Part shown: positions 36,473 through 45,021 of the stretch, piece by piece
Position numbering within the stretch: the stretch's first letter is position 1
Layout: each line of letters opens with the position of its first letter
Source of the DNA: Tenacibaculum holothuriorum
Lineage (GTDB): Bacteria; Bacteroidota; Bacteroidia; Flavobacteriales; Flavobacteriaceae
NCBI RefSeq assembly: GCF_002120225.1
Contig: NZ_LAPZ01000007.1
Coordinates: 186,001-250,000 of the forward strand
DNA: 64,000 bases
Direction: 5' to 3'
The notes under the pieces: model-generated
Told to the model about the DNA's origin: nothing
Databases searched by the model: none
What the model saw: only the letters and a program-made list of their open reading frames with translations
Program-made: the position numbers and the translations under genes

Positions 36473-36921
36473 TGCTATTTATTATAGTTACCATACTAAC
36501 ATTTATTGTAATGGAAGGTATTACTTGGTGTACACATAAATATGTGATGCATGGTTTTGGTTGGTATTTACATGAAGATCATCATCAACCAGGATATCCA
36601 CATGTTTTTGAAAAAAATGATGCCTTTTTTGTAGTATTTGCCATACCAAGTATGTTGTTGTTTTTCTTTGGAATACGACCAGAACTTAACTTTTTATTTT
36701 TTATCGGTTTAGGAATTTTATGTTACGGAATCGCCTATTTCTTAATTCACGACGTATTAATTCACAGAAGATTTAAGTGGTTCGACAAAACGAATAATTG
36801 GTATTTAAAAGGATTACGAAAAGCACATAAAGTACATCATAAACATTTAGGAAAAGAAGAAGGAGAATGTTTTGGTATGTTGTTCGTGCCTTTTAAATAT
36901 TTTAAAGCATATAGAAAGTGA
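36472..36921 (+). CDS. crtZ: Beta-carotene 3-hydroxylase
   Basis: 149 residues from the ATG overlapping the crtB stop. Membrane diiron hydroxylase that converts beta-carotene via cryptoxanthin to zeaxanthin. The four His clusters are seen: HKYVMH, HEDHH, HDVLIHRR and HKVHHKH. Four hydrophobic segments (about 1-15, 48-65, 70-90). No ketolase (crtW) follows, so zeaxanthin is the predicted end product. The next gene starts at an overlapping GTGA. Confidence 0.95.
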   Translation: MLFIIVTILTFIVMEGITWCTHKYVMHGFGWYLHEDHHQPGYPHVFEKNDAFFVVFAIPSMLLFFFGIRPELNFLFFIGLGILCYGIAYFLIHDVLIHRRFKWFDKTNNWYLKGLRKAHKVHHKHLGKEEGECFGMLFVPFKYFKAYRK

Positions 36922-37610
36922 ATCATTATTTATATCTAATATTAAATTTAGGTAGTTTAAGTATTCCATTGTTATATAGTTTTTTAGAAAAGAAATTTCA
37001 TTTCATTCAATATTTTAAAATTGCGTTTATAAGTATTGTTTTAGTGGCATTTCCTTTCTTAATTTGGGATGGAATATTTACTGCAGAAGGCGTTTGGGGA
37101 TTTAATTCCGATTATTTTTTAGGTGCAAAAATTTTTAAAATGCCTATTGAAGAATGGCTGTTTTTTTTCTGTATTCCTTATGCATGTTTGTTTACGCATG
37201 AAGTTTTAAAGTATTACTTGCCTAATTTTAAATTATCAAAATCAGTAACTATTCTAATTAGTATACTATTGTTATTAATTGTTTTTTTCTTATTGATTTT
37301 CAATTTTGGAAAGTGGTATACAACAGTAAATTTTCTGTTTTTTCTTGTATTGGTATTGTATGGTTTAAAGAACCATTTAACAACATTACAAGAATACTTA
37401 CCAAGTTTTATAGTGATTTTAATTCCGTTTTTTATAGTAAACGGAATATTAACAGGAAGCTTTATTGAAAGTCCTGTGGTTTGGTATAATAACAATGAAA
37501 ATTTAGGATTTCGCTTATTTACGATACCGTTCGAAGATGTTTTTTACGCGTTTAATCTATTGTTTTCAATTCAATTAATATTCAATTATTTAAAGCAGCA
37601 ACAGTTTTGA
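36918..37610 (+). CDS. Lycopene cyclase, CrtYcd-type single polypeptide
   Basis: 230 residues, about seven membrane helices. Two tandem lycopene-cyclase domains: PIEEWLFFFCIPYACLFTHE in the first and LFTIPFEDVFYAFNLLF in the second, each holding the conserved Pro-x-Glu-(E/D) motif of the heterodimeric CrtYc/CrtYd cyclases, here fused in one chain as in other Flavobacteria. Makes the beta-rings of beta-carotene. Start is the GTG of GTGA overlapping the crtZ stop by four bases. Confidence 0.9.
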   Translation: MNHYLYLILNLGSLSIPLLYSFLEKKFHFIQYFKIAFISIVLVAFPFLIWDGIFTAEGVWGFNSDYFLGAKIFKMPIEEWLFFFCIPYACLFTHEVLKYYLPNFKLSKSVTILISILLLLIVFFLLIFNFGKWYTTVNFLFFLVLVLYGLKNHLTTLQEYLPSFIVILIPFFIVNGILTGSFIESPVVWYNNNENLGFRLFTIPFEDVFYAFNLLFSIQLIFNYLKQQQF

Positions 37611-38080
37611 AAGAAAATAAATACATACGATTTATCATTTTTTTAATTGCTAACTTTTTAGCCTTAGCAATAGGAGTTTGGTTAATGAACGACGGACCGA
37701 GAACTGATTGGTATCTATCATTAAACAAAGCCCCGTGGACTCCTGCAAATTGGGTTTTTGGAGCAGCTTGGACAACCATTATGTTATTATTCGCTTTTTA
37801 TATGACAAAGTTGAGTTTTCAATATGAATTTTTAGCACAGAAAATATTGATATTATACGTTGTACAATGGTTATTAAATGTAGGTTGGAATTACTTTTTC
37901 TTCAATCAACATTTAGTTTTAGTTGGGGTAATTTCAATAACACTATTATGGCTGTTAATTGGTTATTTTACTTTCGAACATATCAAAAAAATAAAATGGT
38001 ACACAATATTCATCTTACCTTATTTAGTTTGGATGACCATAGCTACTAGTTTAAATGCATATATTTTATTCAATAACTAA
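37607..38080 (+). CDS. tspO: TspO/MBR-family membrane protein
   Basis: 157 residues, five membrane helices, the TspO size. Conserved blocks: WYLSLNKAPWTPANWVFGAAWT and VQWLLNVGWNYFFFNQHL with the W-x-P-P-like and W-N-x-x-F-F motifs (positions about 35-56 and 86-104). TspO proteins bind or degrade porphyrins and, in Rhodobacter, tune pigment genes in response to light and oxygen. Its TTG start overlaps the cyclase stop (TTGA). Being inside the crt train it may help control photosensitising tetrapyrroles; that is inference. Confidence 0.92.
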   Translation: MKENKYIRFIIFLIANFLALAIGVWLMNDGPRTDWYLSLNKAPWTPANWVFGAAWTTIMLLFAFYMTKLSFQYEFLAQKILILYVVQWLLNVGWNYFFFNQHLVLVGVISITLLWLLIGYFTFEHIKKIKWYTIFILPYLVWMTIATSLNAYILFNN

Positions 38081-38091
38081 AACGGATGTAA

Positions 38092-39507
38092 ATGAAGGTG
38101 TTGATTACAGGAATTACAGGATATGTAGGAAAGAGGTTAGTTCCATTACTTCTTAAAGAAGGACATACTCTTGTATGTTGTATTAGAGATTTAAGAAGGA
38201 TCCCAAGTGAACTTAAAAATAATAAGTCTATATCGTTTGTAGAACTCGATTTTTTAAAGCCTAATTCCAAGCTCCCTAATGACATTGATATAGCATATTA
38301 CCTTATACATTCAATGTCTACCAGCAGCAACGATTTTGAAAGTTTAGAAGAAAAATGTGCAAAGAATTTTAAAAAATTAATAAGTACTACTTCTTGCCAG
38401 CAAGTAATTTATTTAAGCGGAATTGTAAATGATAATTCACTATCAAAACATCTTCAATCTAGGTATAAAGTAGAACAGATTTTACAAAGTGATAACTATT
38501 ATACCACAACTTTTAGAGCTGGTATTATTGTAGGAAGCGGAAGTGCGTCATTCGAAATTATTAGAGATTTAGTAGAAAAACTTCCTGTAATGATAACACC
38601 AAAATGGTTACATACAAAAACACAACCCATTGCGATACGAGACGTGTTAAACTACCTAACTAAAGCTATAGCTAATGAAAAGGTATATAATAAATCATTT
38701 GATATTTATGGACCTGAAGTATTGACATATAAAGATATGTTGTTACAATTTGCTGAAGTGAGAGGATTAAAAAGGTACATTTTTACATTACCAATATTAA
38801 CACCAAAACTATCATCATATTGGTTGTATTTTGTTACTTCTACATCTTTTAATTTGGCAAAATCTTTAGTAGATAGTATGACGGTTGAAGTAATAGGGAA
38901 GGAAAATAAAATCAATGATATTATAAAGGCTACTCCTATTACTTATAAAGAATCAGTTAATAAAGCTTTTGTAAAAATAGCTCAGAATTCAATTGTTTCA
39001 AGTTGGAAAGACGCTAAAATTAGCGGAGTTTTAAAAAAAGAATATAAGGATTATATAAACTTACCTCATTTTGGTTGCTTTAAAGATATAAGAAGTAGAA
39101 AAATGATGAATGAAGAAGAAACAATAGATAAAGTTTGGAGTATAGGAGGGAAAAAAGGATGGTATAAATTTGATTTTTTGTGGGAAGTAAGAGGTATTGT
39201 TGATCAGTTTTTTGGAGGAGTAGGTTTGCGTAGAGGGAGAAGACATCCAACTGAATTAAAACCTGGAGATGCATTGGATTTTTGGAGAGTTTTACTAGCT
39301 GATAAAAAAAATAAACGCCTATTACTTTTTGCTGAAATGAAGTTGCCAGGTGAAGCATGGTTAGAGTTTAAAATTGTTAAAAATAAGTTGTATCAAAGAG
39401 CAGTATTTAGACCAAAAGGAATATTCGGAAGAATGTATTGGTATGCTGTTTTACCATTTCATGCTTTTGTTTTTAAGGGGATGATAAATAGGTTAGTAGA
39501 AAAATAA
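38092..39507 (+). CDS. NmrA-like SDR oxidoreductase with C-terminal DUF2867 domain
   Basis: 471 residues. N-terminal Rossmann domain (1-about 290) starts MKVLITGITGYVGKRLVPLL, an extended/atypical SDR of the NmrA type that binds NAD(P). The C-terminal part (about 320-471) is DUF2867 with WSIGGKKGWYKFDFLWEVRG and GLRRGRRHPTELKPGDALDF. Homologues are frequent companions of photolyase and LitR genes in other bacteria, as remembered. Substrate unknown. Starts 11 bases after tspO and is followed by the peroxidase after 19 bases. Confidence 0.88.
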   Translation: MKVLITGITGYVGKRLVPLLLKEGHTLVCCIRDLRRIPSELKNNKSISFVELDFLKPNSKLPNDIDIAYYLIHSMSTSSNDFESLEEKCAKNFKKLISTTSCQQVIYLSGIVNDNSLSKHLQSRYKVEQILQSDNYYTTTFRAGIIVGSGSASFEIIRDLVEKLPVMITPKWLHTKTQPIAIRDVLNYLTKAIANEKVYNKSFDIYGPEVLTYKDMLLQFAEVRGLKRYIFTLPILTPKLSSYWLYFVTSTSFNLAKSLVDSMTVEVIGKENKINDIIKATPITYKESVNKAFVKIAQNSIVSSWKDAKISGVLKKEYKDYINLPHFGCFKDIRSRKMMNEEETIDKVWSIGGKKGWYKFDFLWEVRGIVDQFFGGVGLRRGRRHPTELKPGDALDFWRVLLADKKNKRLLLFAEMKLPGEAWLEFKIVKNKLYQRAVFRPKGIFGRMYWYAVLPFHAFVFKGMINRLVEK

Positions 39508-39526
39508 ACATAAAATAACTTTAATT

Positions 39527-40042
39527 ATGACACTATTTAGTTTTTTAGGAAATGGACAAAATGTAAGACCAAATGAATCATTATTTAAATTAAAAATTAA
39601 TGATATCAACGGAAAAGAGTTAAAGTTAGAAGAATACAAAGGCAAGAAAATATTGTTTGTTAATGTAGCCTCTAAATGCGGTTTTACAAATCAATATGAT
39701 GGATTACAAGATTTATATTCAAAATACCAAGGTAAATTGGTAGTTATTGGCTTACCGTGTAATCAATTTGGAGCGCAAGAACCAGGAACAGAACAGGAAA
39801 TACAATCATTTTGTAGAATGAACTATGGAGTAGATTTTCCTATGACAGAAAAGATTGATGTAAAAGGAGAAAATCAGCACCCGATTTACCAATGGTTAAC
39901 TCAAAAGCAAAAAAATGGTAAAATGAATTCTTCAGTAAAATGGAATTTTCAAAAGTACTTGGTAGATGAAGAAGGAAGGCTGATAGATGTTTTTTACTCG
40001 ATAACAAAGCCGATGAGTAAAAAGATAACTAAATTGTTATAA
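39527..40042 (+). CDS. gpx: Glutathione peroxidase-family thiol peroxidase (Cys type)
   Basis: 171 residues. Thioredoxin-fold peroxidase with Cys51 in NVASKCGFTNQY, Gln in LPCNQFGAQEPG and Trp in VKWNFQKYLVD, the catalytic triad. There is no Sec; bacterial Cys-Gpx usually uses thioredoxin. No convincing signal peptide, so probably cytosolic. Its place between carotenoid genes and photolyase fits a role against photo-oxidative peroxides. The SRPBCC gene starts two bases after its stop. Confidence 0.92.
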   Translation: MTLFSFLGNGQNVRPNESLFKLKINDINGKELKLEEYKGKKILFVNVASKCGFTNQYDGLQDLYSKYQGKLVVIGLPCNQFGAQEPGTEQEIQSFCRMNYGVDFPMTEKIDVKGENQHPIYQWLTQKQKNGKMNSSVKWNFQKYLVDEEGRLIDVFYSITKPMSKKITKLL

Positions 40043-40044
40043 AG

Positions 40045-40530
40045 GTGATTAAATTCAGGAAACATTCAGGAATTTACACCTTGTCTACAGAGCAAGTTTT
40101 AAAAGTACCAATAGCACAAGCTTGGAGTTTTTTTAGTATGCCTCAAAATTTATCTAAAATAACTCCGTCTCATATGGGGTTTGATATAACCTCTACTGTT
40201 GATAGTAAAGTCTACGCAGGACAAATTATTACTTATAGAGTAGGTATTTTACCAGGAGTTAAATCGAATTGGGTAACAGAAATAACTCAGGTAAAAGAAC
40301 AAGAATTTTTTATTGACGAACAACGATTCGGTCCCTACAAAATGTGGCATCATGAACATTGGTTTGAAGAATTACCGAATGGTAATACCTTAATGAAAGA
40401 TAAGATTTCGTATAAAATTCCTTTTGGTTTTTTAGGACACATAGCACAAAGTGTTTTCATAAAAAAACAATTGAAAGGAATATTTGAACATAGGTTTTCA
40501 ACATTAGAAAAATTATTTAATGGAAGATAG
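40045..40530 (+). CDS. SRPBCC-family (START-like) ligand-binding protein
   Basis: 161 residues, starts with a GTG directly after gpx. The helix-grip fold is indicated by LSTEQVLKVPIAQAWSFFSM, PQNLSKITPSHMGF, YRVGILPGVKSNWVTEI and MWHHEHWFEEL. SRPBCC proteins bind hydrophobic ligands; orthologues accompany photolyase/LitR clusters but have no assigned function. It overlaps the photolyase start by 11 bases, so the two are translated together. Confidence 0.85.
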   Translation: MIKFRKHSGIYTLSTEQVLKVPIAQAWSFFSMPQNLSKITPSHMGFDITSTVDSKVYAGQIITYRVGILPGVKSNWVTEITQVKEQEFFIDEQRFGPYKMWHHEHWFEELPNGNTLMKDKISYKIPFGFLGHIAQSVFIKKQLKGIFEHRFSTLEKLFNGR

Positions 40531-41812
40531 AATAGTAGTTTTTTGGTTTAGAAGAGATTTAAGATTGCATGATAATACTGGGTTAAGTAAAGCTTTACAA
40601 TCTGGTTATAAGGTACTTCCTATATTTATTTTTGATGATAATATTTTAGATGGTCTTCCAAAAAATGATGCGCGAATAACTTTTATATACGATAGCTTAA
40701 AAGCTGTAAATAATGAGCTTATAAAAGAAGATACAAATCTGTTAATTCAAAAAGGATCACCGCTTAAGGTTTGGAAAGAAATTATAGCAAAATTTTCTGT
40801 TGCTGAGGTATATTTTAATCATGATTATGAACCTTATGGAATTAAAAGAGACCAAGAAATTAGAGCGTATCTTACAAGTAAAAATATAGTATGTAATACT
40901 TTTAAAGATCAGGTAATTTTTGAGAAAAATGAAGTATTGAAAAAAGACGGTACTCCGTATACTGTGTTTACACCGTATAAAAGTAAATGGTTACAATTAT
41001 TTAATAGAGATATACATACCCAAGAACAAGTAACAGAAGTTTATTTTAAAAATTTCATTAAAAACCATACCGATTTTCCTGAGTTATCTAATTTAGGATT
41101 TAATAGAAGTAAAATAACAGTAAAACCATACAGTTTATTGAGTTTAAGTAGGTATGAAGAAACAAGAAACTTTCCATTTAAAGACACAACTTCTTATTTA
41201 TCACCTTATTTAAGGTTTGGTATTGTGAGCATAAGAAAAATGGTAACATTCGCTTTACAAACCAATGAAACATTTTTAAGTGAATTAATTTGGCGAGAGT
41301 TTTTTATGCAAATATTGTATCACTATCCGAAAGTGTTAACAGAGAGTTTTAAGAAGAAATATGATGTTATTCCTTGGAGAAATAATATTGAAGAATTTAA
41401 TAAATGGTGTAATGGTGAAACTGGATATCCGTTGGTAGATGCAGGTATGAGAGAACTAAACCAAACAGGGTATATGCATAACAGGGTTCGAATGGTAGTA
41501 GCTAGTTTTTTATGTAAACATTTACTAATAGATTGGAGATGGGGAGAAGCTTATTTCGCAAAAAAATTACTCGATTTTGAATTGGCTTCTAATAACGGAA
41601 ATTGGCAATGGGCTGCAGGAACAGGTTGCGATGCAGCTCCTTATTTTAGAGTTTTCAATCCGACAGAACAATTAAAAAAGTTCGATAAAGAATTGAAGTA
41701 CACCCAAAAATGGGTAACCAATTTAAATGAGTTTAGTTATCCGCCACCAATGGTAGATCATAAATTAGCCAGAGAAAGAGCTATAAATACGTATAAGAAA
41801 GCACTACAATAA
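40520..41812 (+). CDS. phrB: Deoxyribodipyrimidine photolyase / cryptochrome family protein
   Basis: 430 residues. Antenna-binding alpha/beta domain (VVFWFRRDLRLHDNTGLSKA) then the helical FAD domain: ELIWREFFMQILYH, CNGETGYPLVDAGMRELNQT, HNRVRMVVASFLCKHLL and NGNWQWAAGTGCDAAPYFRV, the class I CPD-photolyase/cryptochrome signatures. Repairs UV pyrimidine dimers using blue light; a signalling cryptochrome is a weaker alternative. Last gene of the crt train, ending in a terminator, so the whole run of nine genes is a plausible single mRNA. Confidence 0.93.
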   Translation: MEDRIVVFWFRRDLRLHDNTGLSKALQSGYKVLPIFIFDDNILDGLPKNDARITFIYDSLKAVNNELIKEDTNLLIQKGSPLKVWKEIIAKFSVAEVYFNHDYEPYGIKRDQEIRAYLTSKNIVCNTFKDQVIFEKNEVLKKDGTPYTVFTPYKSKWLQLFNRDIHTQEQVTEVYFKNFIKNHTDFPELSNLGFNRSKITVKPYSLLSLSRYEETRNFPFKDTTSYLSPYLRFGIVSIRKMVTFALQTNETFLSELIWREFFMQILYHYPKVLTESFKKKYDVIPWRNNIEEFNKWCNGETGYPLVDAGMRELNQTGYMHNRVRMVVASFLCKHLLIDWRWGEAYFAKKLLDFELASNNGNWQWAAGTGCDAAPYFRVFNPTEQLKKFDKELKYTQKWVTNLNEFSYPPPMVDHKLARERAINTYKKALQ

Positions 41813-41828
41813 TGTGGTGCTTTTTTTA
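41798..41828 (+). terminator. Terminator of the carotenoid-photolyase operon
   Basis: 11-bp stem AAAGCACTACA (41798-41808) / TGTGGTGCTTT (41813-41823), with the photolyase TAA in the loop and a T-run behind. Confidence 0.88.
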
Positions 41829-41930
41829 TTACAATTCATCCTAAAAAAAATACAGTTGGGTAATATTTAGTTTTAAAAACTATAGTTGTATTGCACCTTT
41901 GTAGTGTAATTAATTTTAAAACTCAACAAT

Positions 41931-42344
41931 ATGAAACTTTTAATCAACTTAACAATTATCGCTATACTGTTTATCGTTGGTAGCATTTCAGCACAAAATA
42001 ATACAATAACGGCAACAGTAATAAACGCTAGTTCAGATGCAGGTAAAGTAAGTTATGCTTTATACACCAAAGATACTTTTATGAAAAAGCCACTTCAAGC
42101 TAAAAACTCTAAAATTAAAGGAGGTAAGAGTATAGTTTCGTTTGAAAATGTACCTGAAGGAGAATATGCAATCATTTGTTATCATGATAAAAATGATAAT
42201 GATAGAATGGATTTTGAACCAAGCGGAATGCCTTTAGAAGACTATGGAGCTTCTAATAATGTAATGCGTTTTGGTCCGCCTCAGTATAACGATGCTAAGT
42301 TCGTAGTTTCTGATAAAGATGTATCTTTAGAAATCAAATTTTAA
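41931..42344 (+). CDS. DUF2141 secreted protein
   Basis: 137 residues, signal peptide 1-21 (GSISAQ). The rest is a beta-sandwich-like domain with VSYALYTKDTFMKKPLQA, VSFENVPEGEYAIICYHDKN, DNDRMDFEPSGMPLEDYGAS and FGPPQYNDAKFVV, the DUF2141 pattern; the D-x-N-D-x-x-M-D acidic loop could bind calcium. Function unknown. It lies 22 bases before the histidine kinase and is probably the first gene of that operon. Upstream CACCTTTG (41894-41901) is one base off the promoter consensus. Confidence 0.85.
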   Translation: MKLLINLTIIAILFIVGSISAQNNTITATVINASSDAGKVSYALYTKDTFMKKPLQAKNSKIKGGKSIVSFENVPEGEYAIICYHDKNDNDRMDFEPSGMPLEDYGASNNVMRFGPPQYNDAKFVVSDKDVSLEIKF

Positions 42345-42366
42345 GGCATAGAAATACTTTAGTAAA

Positions 42367-43728
42367 ATGGATAATAAAGCAGGTATATTTTCAAGTAAAG
42401 AATTAAAAAAAGGGTTTTTAATGGCCTTGAAAATTACATTAATATTTGGTATACTCTTTTATTTAATAGGAGGAAGTCCATATACAATAAAAGGTTTCTT
42501 TATAACAATAGGAATTTCTGCTTTATATTCTTTTGGACTTGGATTTGGTCAAGGAGTATTAAATGATTTTTTAAGTAAAAAATGGGATTGGGTAACTCAA
42601 ACCAACCAACGTGTTTGGACAGGAATTATTCTTACGATTGCTTATACTATACCAGCAATTTTAATTATACATTATATCTTGTTTGTTAAAATTCAAGGAG
42701 ACAGTATTGATAATTTCTTCAAGTTTCCGATGATATGGATTCATTTGTTCTGGATTATTTTTTCGTTTGGAGTTTCTGCATTTTTACATGCAAGAGGTTT
42801 TATGTTAGAGTGGAAAAATGCTGCAAATCAAGAAACTACCGAACAAAAAATTGTAGCTAAGACAGAAACGGCAAAGTTCGAAACTTTAAAAAGTCAGATA
42901 GATCCACATTTTTTATTCAATAGTTTAAATGTTTTAACTTCTTTAATTGGTGAAAACCCTAATCAGGCAGAAAAATTTACAACCAAACTTTCTAAAGTAT
43001 ATCGTTATGTTTTAGAGCAAAGAAATAAAGAGTTAGTACCGATTTCAGAAGAATTACAATTTGCTAAAACTTATATGGAATTATTGCAAATGCGTTTTGA
43101 AGATGCTTTAGAATTTTCATTACCAAAAGAAATAAATCCAGAATTTAAAATGGTACCGTTGTCATTACAATTACTATTAGAAAATGCTGTAAAGCACAAT
43201 GTAGTATCATCAAGCAAGCCATTACACATTTCAATTTACGAAGAAAATGGTTTTTTAAAAGTTTCAAACAATGTAAATCCAAAAGAAGCTATTGGTAAAA
43301 AAAGTACCAAAGTAGGATTGCAAAATATTGCAGATAGGTATGGTTTAATTACCTCACAACCTGTCGAAATTATAAACAATAAAAAAATATTTACAGTAAG
43401 CTTACCGTTGCTTACACAAGCAAATAATATTATGAGAACATCAGAAGAATTTGAAAATAGTAACTATGTAAGAGCTGTTGAACGTGTAGAAAAACTAAAA
43501 GAATTTTATCAAAACTTAGCAACTTATTGTGTTATGATTCCTGTATTTATTTTTATTAATCTACGATTCTCACCACAATTTCATTGGTTTTGGTTTCCGA
43601 TTGTAGGTTGGGGGATAGGAGTTGTATTTCACGGATTAGAAGTACACAATTATAGCTTATTCCTTGGTAAAGATTGGGAAGAGAGAAAGATAAAAGAATT
43701 AATGGACGATAAAGATAACTTTAAATAA
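42367..43728 (+). CDS. LytS-like sensor histidine kinase with C-terminal 2TM domain
   Basis: 453 residues. N-terminus: about four membrane helices (18-36, 43-62, 85-107, 122-142). The HisKA-like His_kinase domain has FETLKSQIDPHFLFNSLNVL with phospho-acceptor His181, and the ATPase domain has LLLENAVKHNVV (N box, 270-280) and GLQNIADRYG. Unusually, a 2TM domain (about 365-448: AVERVEKLKEFY, FHWFWFPIVGWGIG, KDWEERKIKELM) is fused at the C-terminus. Its likely partner is the LytTR regulator 2.8 kb downstream, with five free 2TM proteins in between. Confidence 0.93.
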   Translation: MDNKAGIFSSKELKKGFLMALKITLIFGILFYLIGGSPYTIKGFFITIGISALYSFGLGFGQGVLNDFLSKKWDWVTQTNQRVWTGIILTIAYTIPAILIIHYILFVKIQGDSIDNFFKFPMIWIHLFWIIFSFGVSAFLHARGFMLEWKNAANQETTEQKIVAKTETAKFETLKSQIDPHFLFNSLNVLTSLIGENPNQAEKFTTKLSKVYRYVLEQRNKELVPISEELQFAKTYMELLQMRFEDALEFSLPKEINPEFKMVPLSLQLLLENAVKHNVVSSSKPLHISIYEENGFLKVSNNVNPKEAIGKKSTKVGLQNIADRYGLITSQPVEIINNKKIFTVSLPLLTQANNIMRTSEEFENSNYVRAVERVEKLKEFYQNLATYCVMIPVFIFINLRFSPQFHWFWFPIVGWGIGVVFHGLEVHNYSLFLGKDWEERKIKELMDDKDNFK

Positions 43729-43729
43729 A

Positions 43730-44038
43730 ATGGATAACTCGTATAAACAAGAGCAAAGTTATATTAAAGCTAAAAAAAAGGTAAAAGGAATAAAAGCATT
43801 TTACATTCATTTAGTTGTGAATATTTTTTCAATAGCTATAATTATTACAGTTAATTTATTGTTTTCACCACAATATCATTGGTTTTGGTTTGCGGTTATA
43901 GGTATAGCTGTAGCGCAAATTATTCATGGTATAGTTGCATTTGGTTTTCCGAATTTTGGTTTAAATAAAGATTGGGAAGAACAAAAGATTAAAGAGTTAA
44001 TGAATAACAAGGAAAATTTTAGACAAGATGGAAGATAA
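43730..44038 (+). CDS. 2TM-domain protein, copy 1 of the tandem array
   Basis: 102 residues. Basic N-terminal helix SYIKAKKKVKGIKAFYIHLV, two membrane helices with FSPQYHWFWFAVIG between them, and the C-terminal signature KDWEEQKIKELM. Short-loop form, closest to the domain fused to the kinase immediately upstream (one-base gap). The family's function is unknown; orthologues accompany LytTR systems. Overlaps copy 2 by 11 bases. Confidence 0.88.
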   Translation: MDNSYKQEQSYIKAKKKVKGIKAFYIHLVVNIFSIAIIITVNLLFSPQYHWFWFAVIGIAVAQIIHGIVAFGFPNFGLNKDWEEQKIKELMNNKENFRQDGR

Positions 44039-44315
44039 AAGAACTGAAGAATATCGATTTATAAAGGCAAAAGAAAAAGTAAAAAAGATAAAAGGTTTTT
44101 ATGCTCATCTTGTAGTAACAATTTTTATCATTCCAGTTGTCATTTTTATAAACTTAAAATTTGTTCCAGAATTTCATTGGTTTTGGATCGCTATTGGAGG
44201 AATTTCATTTAGTGTAGTTATGCATTGGCTTTCTGTTTTTGGGTTTGACAAACTAGGTTTTGGTAAAGATTGGGAAGATCGAAAGATTAAAGAATTTATG
44301 AACGAAAAAAGATAG
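44028..44315 (+). CDS. 2TM-domain protein, copy 2
   Basis: 95 residues. RFIKAKEKVKKIKGFYAHLV, two membrane helices with PEFHWFWIAIGG, and KDWEDRKIKEFM. Short-loop form like copy 1 and the kinase domain; the three share the Phe-x-Pro-x-x-His-Trp-Phe-Trp stretch. Its first 11 bases overlap copy 1, which couples translation. Confidence 0.86.
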   Translation: MEDKRTEEYRFIKAKEKVKKIKGFYAHLVVTIFIIPVVIFINLKFVPEFHWFWIAIGGISFSVVMHWLSVFGFDKLGFGKDWEDRKIKEFMNEKR

Positions 44316-44319
44316 AAAG

Positions 44320-44667
44320 ATGGATCACAGAAATTATATAGAAGAACAACGATACGTAAAAGCAAAAAAGAGGGTAAACGATATAAAAGGATTTTACATT
44401 CATTTTACAGTATACGTTTTAGTAAATATTTTTATTAGCGGAGTTATAATCTTTGGATTAACAAATGATGAAGGAAGAAGTTTCTCTGATGCTATTACAC
44501 ATCCAGGAGTTTATATGACTTGGATGGGGTGGGGAATAGGAGTGTTTTTTCACTGGTTAGGAGTTTTTGGTTTTCCTACAGTAATGACGAAAGGTTGGGA
44601 AGAGCGTAAAATTCAAGAATTAATGAAGGAGGAAGAAGAAAGAAGTAACAGAATAACTAAAAAATAA
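44320..44667 (+). CDS. 2TM-domain protein, copy 3
   Basis: 115 residues. RYVKAKKRVNDIKGFYIHFT, two membrane helices separated by a longer acidic loop (LTNDEGRSFSDAITHPG), MTWMGWGIGVFFHWLGVFGF and KGWEERKIQELM. First of the long-loop subgroup (copies 3-5). Four bases after copy 2. Confidence 0.86.
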   Translation: MDHRNYIEEQRYVKAKKRVNDIKGFYIHFTVYVLVNIFISGVIIFGLTNDEGRSFSDAITHPGVYMTWMGWGIGVFFHWLGVFGFPTVMTKGWEERKIQELMKEEEERSNRITKK

Positions 44668-44670
44668 GTT

Positions 44671-44991
44671 ATGAAAGTTATAGAACCTAACACAGAAGAA
44701 ATAAAATACCTTCAAGCTAAAAAACGAGTAGAAGCGTTAAAAGGATACTACTGGCATGTTGCAATTTATTTAATAATAAATACACTTACTTCTTGGAAAA
44801 ATATTTTAAGAGGATTAGAAAATGGTGAAAGTATTATCGAAATATTTTACGATTATAAAGTTTCATTTTCATGGATTGTATGGGGGATTATACTTATAAT
44901 TCATACAATTAGAGTTTTCGGATTTAATAATTCTTTTACCAAGAACTGGGAAGATCGTAAGATAAAAGAATACATGAATAAATCTAGCTAA
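44671..44991 (+). CDS. 2TM-domain protein, copy 4
   Basis: 106 residues. KYLQAKKRVEALKGYYWHVA, two membrane helices with loop ENGESIIEIFYDY, IVWGIILIIHTIRVFGF and KNWEDRKIKEYM. Long-loop subgroup; three bases after copy 3. Note the N-terminal helix, Tyr-His and W-E-x-R-K-I-x-E-x-M ends are conserved while the membrane parts drift. Confidence 0.86.
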   Translation: MKVIEPNTEEIKYLQAKKRVEALKGYYWHVAIYLIINTLTSWKNILRGLENGESIIEIFYDYKVSFSWIVWGIILIIHTIRVFGFNNSFTKNWEDRKIKEYMNKSS

Positions 44992-45021
44992 ATAACAAAA
45001 CAACAACTAATCAACACAATT

